Below, one piece after another: positions 37,067 through 43,762 of a stretch of DNA of 50,594 nt. The translations under genes and the position numbers were made by a program. Origin of the DNA: an uncultured Corynebacterium sp. (GTDB lineage: Bacteria > Actinomycetota > Actinomycetes > Mycobacteriales > Mycobacteriaceae); contig CAMIPB010000019.1 of NCBI GenBank assembly GCA_946223355.1, positions 1-50,594 on the forward strand, given 5' to 3'. How positions within the stretch are numbered: position 1 is the stretch's first letter; each line of letters starts with the position of its first letter. The notes beneath the pieces are model-generated. The model did not search any database. It was given only the letters and a program-made list of their open reading frames with translations, and was not told the origin of the DNA.

Positions 37067-37401
37067 GCCTGAATACCGTCCAGCCAGGCGTTTACCACGT
37101 CGATCAGAACAACATCATCGTCAATCAGCTCTACAAGCTTCTTGCCCTTGCCGCTCTCCTCGACCTCGACAATCAGCAGGCGGAACGTGTTCAGGGTGTC
37201 CTCGAGGCCCTTGCCGGTATCCTCGTCACCATCGAGCTCGGTCTCCAGGTTCTCGAGCAGCTTAATAACCTGCTTGCGACGCTTGGACTCGAGGCGAAGG
37301 AGCGTCGGCAGCTTGTAAACCTCGTCGCCCGCTTCGATGATGGTGGGTGCGTACTTCTTGTCTGCGGCCTCGCGCAGCTCGTCAATCGTGAAAGTAGCCA
37401 T
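37054..37401 (-). CDS. Tail assembly chaperone (short form), 115 aa
   Basis: The ATG at 37401 follows AAGGAGA; an upstream extension to 37509 lies in the hairpin region and was not used. The acidic helical product starts MATFTIDELREAADKKYAPT and ends VNAWLDGIQAGEA. It is located between major tail protein and tape measure, the invariable position of the G/GT-type chaperones. The GGGGGAA slippery sequence lies in its last four codons (37066-37060), giving a longer frameshifted form. Confidence 0.9.
   Translation of the reverse strand: MATFTIDELREAADKKYAPTIIEAGDEVYKLPTLLRLESKRRKQVIKLLENLETELDGDEDTGKGLEDTLNTFRLLIVEVEESGKGKKLVELIDDDVVLIDVVNAWLDGIQAGEA
37060..37066 (-). promoter_or_regulatory. 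-1 ribosomal frameshift site GGGGGAA
   Basis: Read as G GGG GAA in the short-form frame (GCG GGG GAA GCA TAG), the P-site GGG and A-site GAA can re-pair as GGG GGA after a -1 slip. The shifted frame continues with conserved chaperone sequence. The stop codon of the short form is two codons downstream. Confidence 0.9.
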
Positions 37402-37529
37402 TGGTAGGTCTCCTTCTAGTTGTAAAAATAAGTTCAAGAGGTAGGTCTGTGGGTAGGCCCCTGGCCGACCTACCAAAGAAAACCAGGGGCCATCACGAAT
37501 AATGATCAATCACTATTCGTGATCGGGGC
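37402..37529 (-). promoter_or_regulatory. Attenuator-like region between major tail protein and chaperone genes
   Basis: Three structures are visible on the - strand. First, an inverted repeat ATCACGAATA (near 37519) with TATTCGTGAT (near 37500). Second, GGCCCCTGG (37491-37483) with CCAGGGGCC (37464-37456). Third, GGTAGGTC (37474-37467), which lies in the loop of the second hairpin, can pair with either of two downstream copies of GACCTACC (37447-37440 or 37410-37403). The last copy lies between the Shine-Dalgarno and the ATG of the chaperone gene, so pairing would occlude its start. An AT-rich TTATTTTTA stretch follows the first copy. Confidence 0.6.
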
Positions 37530-38363
37530 TTACGCGCCTTCCGGAGTGGTCCACTCGAACAGGTGGCGACCAGGGTGCTTCACGAACGTTGCGCGAAGCG
37601 GGAGGCTGGCGAAATCGTCATTCTCGAGCGAGATGGACTCGTCACGGCGGATGCCTGCCTTAGCAGCAGAGAACGCGATCATGTAAGGACCGTCCTTCAG
37701 AACGATCAGAATGGCGCGCTCTACGTCGGAAGTATTCGGAGAATCAACACCAAACACGTTTGCGACCTTAGAGGCGTTCTTGCCGTAGTAATACTCCAGG
37801 GTGTCCTGGTCGAACTGGATCGCCTTGATCGTGACGTAATCCACCGGGGTCTCCGTGGTGATGGTGCGAAGCACCTTCTTCTGCCAGGAACCCTTGGTCT
37901 CGGAATCGCCGCCGTCGTAGCCGAACTCCGGGAGATCGTCGTTGTTGGTGTGTCCAATCGGATCCCAGCCGGATGCCTTGGACAGCTCGGTCACGTTAGC
38001 GCCGGAAGCGCCCTTAAGCGCCACCGACTTACCGAACTTGTCACCGACGAAGGAGACGGTCACGCCTTCCTTGGTGGAAGAGCCAGCCACAACCACGTTG
38101 CCGGTGCCGACAGCGGAAACCTTCTCGAGAGCTGCCTGAACCTCGTTCGGAGAAGCGTCCGGCTTCAGCTCGCTAGTGGTAGAACCACCCACGCTAAGCG
38201 TGTACGGGGTAGAGCCCGAAACCTTCAGCGTGTACTGGTGCGCACCAAACGTCTCCGGGTCAAAGTGCTTCAGCTGCTTCGGGGTCGGTGCAGCCGTACC
38301 GACAGGGGCCGTGTAAACGTAACCCGTGCTCGCGGTAAACACCGCGTTATCATTAAATGCCAT
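37530..38363 (-). CDS. Major tail protein with inserted domain, 277 aa
   Basis: It lies just upstream of the chaperones. N-terminal FNDNAVFTASTGYVYTAPVG and C-terminal DYVTIKAIQFDQDTLEYYYG, AILIVLKDGPYMIAFSAAKA and LPLRATFVKHPGRHLFEWT are typical of actinophage tail-tube proteins. Residues about 48-130 are an inserted module (TPYTLSVGGSTTSELKPDAS, then NEVQAALEKVSAVGTGNVVV and GVTVSFVGDKFGKSVALKG) resembling the repeated surface domain with the pattern VQxALExLxxVGxGNVxVxG. It would be exposed on the outside of the tail tube. Confidence 0.9.
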   Translation of the reverse strand: MAFNDNAVFTASTGYVYTAPVGTAAPTPKQLKHFDPETFGAHQYTLKVSGSTPYTLSVGGSTTSELKPDASPNEVQAALEKVSAVGTGNVVVAGSSTKEGVTVSFVGDKFGKSVALKGASGANVTELSKASGWDPIGHTNNDDLPEFGYDGGDSETKGSWQKKVLRTITTETPVDYVTIKAIQFDQDTLEYYYGKNASKVANVFGVDSPNTSDVERAILIVLKDGPYMIAFSAAKAGIRRDESISLENDDFASLPLRATFVKHPGRHLFEWTTPEGA

Positions 38364-38367
38364 TCTT

Positions 38368-38787
38368 TTACCTCTCTATGGGTCTAACTGACAATGAGAT
38401 GAGGCCCTGCACACGCCAGGTGTCCTGAAACAAGGAGGAGAACTGGGTCATGCCCATAAACTCCTCGACCCGTGACAGGTAGCCAGCCGGGGTGAGCGTC
38501 TGCTTCTGCTGAGCCTCAAACAAAAGGTCGAGGGACTTCGCGTACAGCTCTTCGGCCTCGATAAGTCCCTCGTTGTGATACGCCGTAAGCTCCATCGTCG
38601 GACGATCAAGCCTGAACGGTTGGCCTGTATCTCGCGGACCTCCCACACGTCGGATGTTCACCTGCGGGTAGTGCCTGTAGTCGATGTCCTCGATCCAAGA
38701 ACCGACCTTCACGTCCTCCGGCAAGCCAGCACGAAGGATCGGAAGGACAACCTCCTGGAAGCGAGGAAAGTTACTTCTTCCTTCCAT
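38368..38787 (-). CDS. Tail terminator-like protein, 139 aa
   Basis: The ATG at 38787 was preferred (AAGGG region upstream, small overlap with the preceding gene); the frame is open to 38892. The product begins MEGRSNFPRFQEVVLPILRA and continues GSWIEDIDYRHYPQVNIRRV and TMELTAYHNEGLIEAEELYA, ending ISLSVRPIER. The beta-sheet and helix order plus position before the major tail protein fit the tail terminator (gpU-like) family, which caps the tail tube at the head end. Confidence 0.75.
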   Translation of the reverse strand: MEGRSNFPRFQEVVLPILRAGLPEDVKVGSWIEDIDYRHYPQVNIRRVGGPRDTGQPFRLDRPTMELTAYHNEGLIEAEELYAKSLDLLFEAQQKQTLTPAGYLSRVEEFMGMTQFSSLFQDTWRVQGLISLSVRPIER

Positions 38788-39124
38788 AACCCTTCCTGAG
38801 CCGCTTTTTCTTCTTCCCTGGAGGGCGGGCTCCGGTCCCGTTGAAGGCGTACGGCGAGAAAATCCCGAGGAACTTCGCAATCGCCGCAGCACCGCCGTCC
38901 GGATCGTCTAGGTTCACGAACGCATCCACCGTTCCTCGTGAAACGTTCACCGAAGAATCCGGCCTCGGATCCTCGATATTGTTCTGGTGGTGCGGAGCTA
39001 GTCGGGTATGCGCAATCGCACCAATCAAGTTCGCTTGGAACATGGTGGCTGCTCGGATACCTTTGCGCCGGACGAGGATCTCGTTAAGAGTCTCGTCATC
39101 GAAGTACCACTCCACCCGAGCCAC
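38771..39124 (-). CDS. Head-tail connector protein (HK97 gp10/DUF5403-like), 117 aa
   Basis: The GTG at 39124 follows AGGAGG. N-terminal LNEILVRRKGIRAATMFQAN, then HTRLAPHHQNNIEDPRPDSS and AFVNLDDPDGGAAAIAKFLG; the C-terminus is very basic (PPGKKKKRLRKGYGRKK). These features and position match the short connector proteins of actinophages. It overlaps neighbours on both sides, in a tight morphogenesis cluster. Confidence 0.75.
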   Translation of the reverse strand: MARVEWYFDDETLNEILVRRKGIRAATMFQANLIGAIAHTRLAPHHQNNIEDPRPDSSVNVSRGTVDAFVNLDDPDGGAAAIAKFLGIFSPYAFNGTGARPPGKKKKRLRKGYGRKK

Positions 39125-39480
39125 TACGCCCTCCTGAGCGTGTAATCGTGGTGGTGGGTACGATTCGAGGCCCGGTACTTCGTCGTGTCACCAAACACAG
39201 ACCAGAGCTCCCCGTCCAACTCAACCTTGGACTGAGCGCCGATGTTAAGGCCCATATCCTTGCGGAGGAGCCTCATGCGAAGAACCTGCTCGGTTTCGTA
39301 ACCCTCGTTGTCCTGCTCGGCACGCCTAGCAGACGTACCCGACTGGCCAATCGGGGCAATCCAGACCTTTAACGGGGTTGGAGTTTCAGAGGCTCTAGTA
39401 CGGATGTTTCCGTCCCTATCCTCTACCGCTTCCTCCAGATACACCAGAACCTCAACGTTCCACCGATCAAGAAGGCTCAT
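39124..39480 (-). CDS. Head closure/stopper-like protein, 118 aa
   Basis: This ATG-start gene overlaps both neighbours by 1-4 bases. The product is beta-rich: WNVEVLVYLEEAVEDRDGNI, TPTPLKVWIAPIGQSGTSAR, then YETEQVLRMRLLRKDMGLNI and SKVELDGELWSVFGDT. This matches the small beta-barrel head-completion proteins that seal the portal after packaging. The family assignment comes mainly from position. Confidence 0.75.
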   Translation of the reverse strand: MSLLDRWNVEVLVYLEEAVEDRDGNIRTRASETPTPLKVWIAPIGQSGTSARRAEQDNEGYETEQVLRMRLLRKDMGLNIGAQSKVELDGELWSVFGDTTKYRASNRTHHHDYTLRRA

Positions 39481-39872
39481 ACAACACCCCTCGGAAGAAG
39501 AGAGTCAGGAAGCCTGGGGATGTTATGGACAACCGCGATACCCTTACGGACACCAAGGTCTGCCCACTCCTCAGGCAGGATAGTCAGGCGACCATCCGCC
39601 GAAGCCTGAGAGAGCTGGTAGGTGTAATTGCCGTCGGTCTCCTGGATATAACCCTCGGGGTTACGGACCAGACGGATAACCGCGTCGGCGCACACCTGGC
39701 GGACAATATCCTCGTAAGCAGGATCGTCCATCACCCGATCATCAAGATCCTTAATCCGTCTCCGGATCTTGTTCTCGACATCCTGTAGGCGCTGCTCTAC
39801 GAGCGGCTGCTCCTCGGGAGTCAGCTCCCGGAAGAACCTCAGCTGAACATCCTCGAAGGTAGCGTAAGCCAC
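39477..39872 (-). CDS. Head-tail adaptor (Gp15/Gp19-like), 131 aa
   Basis: The GTG at 39872 has GGAGGACTAGGA upstream. The N-terminal ATFEDVQLRFFRELTPEEQP and QRLQDVENKIRRRIKDLDDR, then DIVRQVCADAVIRLVRNPEG and YQLSQASADGRLTILPEEWA are typical of the helical adaptor family (Gp19/Gp15/Gp42) that binds below the portal. Complete in length. Confidence 0.85.
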   Translation of the reverse strand: MAYATFEDVQLRFFRELTPEEQPLVEQRLQDVENKIRRRIKDLDDRVMDDPAYEDIVRQVCADAVIRLVRNPEGYIQETDGNYTYQLSQASADGRLTILPEEWADLGVRKGIAVVHNIPRLPDSLLPRGVV

Positions 39873-39874
39873 TC

Positions 39875-40018
39875 CTAGTCCTCCTTAGCCTCAGCCTCGT
39901 TCTTCTTAGCGGGCTTGCGAGTAGAGACCTTCTCGTACTCGCCGGTTCGCACCAGGCGCTCGGCGTACTCTTCCGAGACCTCCACGGTGCCGCCGTTAAT
40001 CTTGTTGCGTAGCTTCAA
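39875..40018 (-). CDS. Small charged protein, 47 aa
   Basis: The TTG at 40018 has AAGGAGG at 8 bases and gives a product LKLRNKINGGTVEVSEEYAE, then RLVRTGEYEKVSTRKPAKKN and an acidic end. The longer frame to 40105 lies in the capsid gene and was not used. The TVEVSEEYAERLVxxGEYE pattern is that of the small head-assembly proteins often encoded between capsid and adaptor in actinophages. The role is unknown. Confidence 0.75.
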   Translation of the reverse strand: MKLRNKINGGTVEVSEEYAERLVRTGEYEKVSTRKPAKKNEAEAKED

Positions 40019-40031
40019 CTCGCAACCCTCC

Positions 40032-40937
40032 TTACGCAGTAACCTTGACGAACGCCTCGGGATCGCGGACCAGCGCGGAGAACTCAGCCTCGCAACGGAC
40101 CGCAACCAAGTTGTGCTGCCACAGCGAAGTCAGGCCGGAGCCGTCCTGGGCCTCGGACAGGTCCAGAGTTGCCTGGTCGCTGATGTCGTAGCTGATGCCA
40201 CCGATCTGACCCCACAGGACCTTGGAGAAGTCACCGAAGTAACCTGCGGCAGAGTCCGGCTCGGTACCCTTAACACCCTCCGCAATCGTGATCGGACGAG
40301 CGAGGATACGGCCCGTACGAGTCAGGGAGTTGGTGTCGGTGTAGGTCGGCTCGATGAACAGCGGGCGACCGTTGTTGTCGAGTGCATCGTTGATGGTCGG
40401 CTCGGTGACGTTATCGAGCAGACCGCCGGTGAACTTCTTGCCGTCGTTCACCAGCAGGGACAGCGCGTTGTTGGTAGCGCCGTAGGCGTTCGGGTCGGAC
40501 AGGGAGACCGTCTTGGTGGTCTGGTCCAGGTACGCGCCGAACGGGGTGTTCTCGCCGTGCAGAACCGCGTTATCGAACGCAACAGCAAACGCCTCCGCAA
40601 CCTTGTTGCGCATGACGTTGATGTAGTTCAGCGGGTTAGCACGCACAACCTCGGAGGACATTGCGAAGATGACCGCGATCTTCTTCGGTGCCATCGTGAA
40701 GTTGTCGAAGCCACCCTTGGCCAGCGGCTTCTTACCAGCCTCATCAACCCAGTGGGCCTGAACGTCGCCGTCCCAGAACGGGATCGACACGCCGGTCGGA
40801 CCCATCTCGACCTTCTGAGCCAGCGGCTGGACTAAAGAACGCTTTGCCATCTCCTCGAAGATGGGAGCGGCCTGCTTCGGCTCGAGAAAGCCTGCAAAGT
40901 CCTTGGTAGTTGCGAGATTATTCTCGGAAATCGCCAT
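40032..40937 (-). CDS. Major capsid protein (HK97 fold), 301 aa
   Basis: The sequence is typical of actinophage capsid proteins: PKQAAPIFEEMAKRSLVQPL, then GPTGVSIPFWDGDVQAHWVD with EAGKKPLAKGGFDNFTMAPK (E-loop region), KIAVIFAMSSEVVRANPLNY (spine-helix region), DNAVLHGENTPFGAYL and C-terminal LVAVRCEAEFSALVRDPEAF. The separate scaffold gene lies upstream. ATG start with GGAAGGT upstream. Confidence 0.95.
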   Translation of the reverse strand: MAISENNLATTKDFAGFLEPKQAAPIFEEMAKRSLVQPLAQKVEMGPTGVSIPFWDGDVQAHWVDEAGKKPLAKGGFDNFTMAPKKIAVIFAMSSEVVRANPLNYINVMRNKVAEAFAVAFDNAVLHGENTPFGAYLDQTTKTVSLSDPNAYGATNNALSLLVNDGKKFTGGLLDNVTEPTINDALDNNGRPLFIEPTYTDTNSLTRTGRILARPITIAEGVKGTEPDSAAGYFGDFSKVLWGQIGGISYDISDQATLDLSEAQDGSGLTSLWQHNLVAVRCEAEFSALVRDPEAFVKVTA

Positions 40938-40952
40938 GAGGTAATACCTTCC

Positions 40953-41447
40953 TTATCGCTTCTTGTTGATGACCGTCATAACGGAATCCAGGAGCGGATC
41001 ACCGTTGAGCGGGAGATGCTTACTGCCGCTGCCCTGGGATGGATCAACCGCAGATTGCTTGGTCGGGGCTGCTCCCTCGATTACGAACAGTTCCTTAAGC
41101 TCCTCAGCGTGCGACTTAAGCTGCTCGGGATTGTCACCCTTCAGCAGATCCGCGAACGTGAAGATCTTGTCGTTACTAATGCCAGCTTCAATCGCAGCTC
41201 GCAGTTTGTCAGTCTCGTAACGGCCAGCCTCAATCTCGGAGTCGCGCTCGGCTACCTGAGCCTCTAGCTTCTCCACCTTCTCGGTAAAGGAGTCCGTAAC
41301 TTCCTGCTTCGCCTTCTCTACCGCCTCGTTCTTCTCGGTGCGGTACTTAGCAGCCTCGTTATTGGCCTTCGTGAGCTTCTCACGGGCCCAGTCCGGGAGA
41401 ACGTCCACAGACTCGTTCGTGGTGTTCTCGTTCTGGTTCTCGGACAT
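40953..41447 (-). CDS. Capsid scaffolding protein, 164 aa
   Basis: It lies directly before the capsid gene. A coiled coil runs from about residue 20 to 85 (LTKANNEAAKYRTEKNEAVE, EKVEKLEAQVAERDSEIEAG), followed by IEAGISNDKIFTFADLLKGD and a Ser/Gly/Pro-rich flexible tail ending in a helix DPLLDSVMTVINKKR. This layout is standard for phage scaffold proteins that are removed during maturation. AGGAGGT precedes the ATG. Confidence 0.9.
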   Translation of the reverse strand: MSENQNENTTNESVDVLPDWAREKLTKANNEAAKYRTEKNEAVEKAKQEVTDSFTEKVEKLEAQVAERDSEIEAGRYETDKLRAAIEAGISNDKIFTFADLLKGDNPEQLKSHAEELKELFVIEGAAPTKQSAVDPSQGSGSKHLPLNGDPLLDSVMTVINKKR

Positions 41448-41461
41448 TGATTACCTCCTGG

Positions 41462-41489
41462 GTAAAATTAATGCCCTCTCCTGGAGGGC
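41462..41489 (-). terminator. Weak terminator/attenuator before the scaffold gene
   Basis: On the - strand GCCCTC (41489-41484), loop CAGGA, GAGGGC (41478-41473) is followed by ATTAATTTTA. It lies five bases after the MuF-like stop codon and just before the scaffold Shine-Dalgarno. It may adjust expression of the abundant scaffold and capsid relative to portal, or stabilise the processed message. Confidence 0.5.
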
Positions 41490-41493
41490 ATGG

Positions 41494-42402
41494 TTACATG
41501 TAGTCTTTAAAGGACACGCCGGAATTCACAGCGCGTCTGAATGCGTTTACGGCATCGTTGCCGGAGTAGCCGTGCGTAACGTCTCCCCACATCTCGTAAA
41601 GAGCGTCAGCTCGGTCTTTGCCATCCCAATCGTCAAGATCAAACACCGGGACAACCTTGCAGTCGCAGTTGTCGTGCCACTGGTGCATGTGCTCTTTCGG
41701 ATCGAACGTCCCCTCCTTCTCGTACCGGAAGAAGTCTCGCACCTCGATGCTTAGGCCCACCGTCTTGCCCATCCTGTAGGCAGCACCGCGCGAGCACAGC
41801 ATCAAACACCAGGCACACGTCTCTGAGCCTGTCGGAACACGGGCCCAGCCTTTAATCCCTGTTCGGCGACGCTCGGTGTTGTTGAGGATCTCCTTGTACT
41901 CCGACTTAGAGAGTCGTTTCGAGGTGAACTTGTCCTTCTCCTCGTCATTCATCCACGACAAGGACTCCTCCTCGCCGTCCAGCCAAGGGTCGTAACTCTC
42001 GGCGGCGTGCATGATCGTCCACCGGCCAGAGTTCTCGATAGCCCGAGCCGTACGCATCTGAATCTTCGTCACGGCCTCGTCATCAAGCTCTCGACCAACG
42101 ACCTGAGGAGAAAGCGCCATCATGTCGCGGTGAAACACCTTGAATGGCAAGATTGCCAGGTTCACATCGTGTCGTGGTGCGTCTGGGACAACCCTGCGCC
42201 TCTCCGAGTCGTAAAACCTGCGGGCGTTATACGCCGTCTGCTGGGATGCGGGAAATGCCAGTCGAAAAATCCAGCGGATAATCAACTCCCACAAGTCCAG
42301 CGTGATGGGAACCCCCCGGTACATCCTCAGGTAAAGCTGAGTATGCACCAAAACCGGATTAATAATCCTCGCGGTTGTCTGCTCCATCGTCGCTAGATTC
42401 AT
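41494..42402 (-). CDS. MuF-like minor capsid protein, 302 aa
   Basis: It lies between portal and scaffold. Residues 200-260 carry the MuF-type metal-binding pattern: ARVPTGSETCAWCLMLCSRG (CxxC) and later HMHQWHDNCDCKVVPVF (H...HxNCxC). The N-terminal 180 residues are helical (LDLWELIIRWIFRLAFPASQ, and others). Members of this group join portal and capsid and may be injected or act in maturation; no separate protease gene was seen. The ATG at 42402 overlaps the portal end by 44 bases; an ATG at 42387 is an alternative. Confidence 0.85.
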   Translation of the reverse strand: MNLATMEQTTARIINPVLVHTQLYLRMYRGVPITLDLWELIIRWIFRLAFPASQQTAYNARRFYDSERRRVVPDAPRHDVNLAILPFKVFHRDMMALSPQVVGRELDDEAVTKIQMRTARAIENSGRWTIMHAAESYDPWLDGEEESLSWMNDEEKDKFTSKRLSKSEYKEILNNTERRRTGIKGWARVPTGSETCAWCLMLCSRGAAYRMGKTVGLSIEVRDFFRYEKEGTFDPKEHMHQWHDNCDCKVVPVFDLDDWDGKDRADALYEMWGDVTHGYSGNDAVNAFRRAVNSGVSFKDYM

Positions 42403-43762
42403 CCATCACCCCCGGAGCAGTCCCCGTGCCGTACATAGCCGCCATCTGGGCCTGCGGGGTCTCCTTATCCCACTCGCGCATCTGCCGCCGTTGCTCGGGC
42501 GAGTAGCCCATGTCGATACGAGCCTGCTCGAGCGGAATAATCCCGGTACCGTTCGCGTACGCCTTCTGCACCGCATCAGCCTTCGCCTGGAAGGTCGGGG
42601 TGGAAGGATCTCGCCAGACCGTCTCCATACGGAAGTGGTCCAGCGTAAGCTGCTGGCCCATGACCAGGAGCGCGATACGCATTGCCTGCTCCCAGGCAGC
42701 GCCGAACTGTGCAGCCACAGCCTCGCAGTGTCGCACCAGGCGACTTTCCGAGGCTTTGATAGCCTCTGCCGAGGCCGGATTATCGTCAGAGTAGGACAGG
42801 TACTGCGGAGGCAGACCCGTGTACGCTGCCGCCATCTTCAAAAGCTGGGTCAGCGCCTCGGTGTAGTTCCGAAGCTCCGCAGCAGGCAGCTGCACGGCCT
42901 TACCTGTTGGATCCTCGACCGCGATGTACGAGCTGGTGTAAAGCTCCAGACCATTCTTATCCGGTCCTCCAAGCTCGTCAACCGAAGAGCCAAAGATGAT
43001 TCGCTGCGGGGTCGCCATAAGCTCCGAGGTCATCTGCATATTCATCAGCAGTCGGCTCATAGCGTCGGTCACGCTACGAACGTCCTCCGAGATGAGCGAC
43101 GTACCGTACAGATCAGCGACCGAATCAGAATGAATCATCGGAACGACCGGGACAACGCCCAGACCGTGGGATACCGTCTCGAACGACTTGAGCTCGCCGT
43201 CCTCGGAGATAAACACCTCTGTCTGGTCTGGTGTATACAGCGTCGCTGAGACAGTCTCGCCCTGCTCGTCCTTGACAACGCGCACAGCCCATAACACTCG
43301 CTTAGTGCGAGGGTCAATCTTGGCGTATAGCGACTTGGGCGACTCCACCTGAATGATGGGTACGTCCGGAATCGCTAGAGGATTTTCCTTATCCTCCTCG
43401 CCGGGAGCGGCGATAGTGATGTACGACCGTCCGTACACCAGCGTCTCGCAAAACGCCAGCCACGCCTGATTGTCAAGGCCGTTAGCCTTAAACCAACTCC
43501 ACAAATCCTCGTCTGTGTCGCCGGAGTCTCCGATCCGAAAGCCCTCGATAATCAACCGCTCGGCAATCGCGTTAACGTAAATCCTCGGCACACCGACCTG
43601 AGCAAGCAGAGCTCGCAGCTGGGGAGGAGTAGCAATGCCGACAGCGAGGTCTCTCGGGTTGGCGTTGTAATAGTCCTCAGAGTCCTGGAAACCCTGGGTT
43701 GCGCTGTCGAACTCGTCAATCGCGTCGGACAGCTCAATCTCAACCTTGTCTGTTTCCGCCAC
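42359..43762 (-). CDS. Portal protein (SPP1 gp6-like), 467 aa
   Basis: The segments RIYVNAIAERLIIEGFRIGD, AWLAFCETLVYGRSYITIAA, KSLYAKIDPRTKRVLWAVRV, DVRSVTDAMSRLLMNMQMTS and YTGLPPQYLSYSDDNPASAE with EAIKASESRLVRHCE are those of the actinophage portal family. The GTG start at 43762 overlaps the terL stop (TAGTG). Twelve copies form the DNA gate at one capsid vertex and anchor the terminase motor. Confidence 0.95.
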   Translation of the reverse strand: MAETDKVEIELSDAIDEFDSATQGFQDSEDYYNANPRDLAVGIATPPQLRALLAQVGVPRIYVNAIAERLIIEGFRIGDSGDTDEDLWSWFKANGLDNQAWLAFCETLVYGRSYITIAAPGEEDKENPLAIPDVPIIQVESPKSLYAKIDPRTKRVLWAVRVVKDEQGETVSATLYTPDQTEVFISEDGELKSFETVSHGLGVVPVVPMIHSDSVADLYGTSLISEDVRSVTDAMSRLLMNMQMTSELMATPQRIIFGSSVDELGGPDKNGLELYTSSYIAVEDPTGKAVQLPAAELRNYTEALTQLLKMAAAYTGLPPQYLSYSDDNPASAEAIKASESRLVRHCEAVAAQFGAAWEQAMRIALLVMGQQLTLDHFRMETVWRDPSTPTFQAKADAVQKAYANGTGIIPLEQARIDMGYSPEQRRQMREWDKETPQAQMAAMYGTGTAPGVMDESSDDGADNREDY

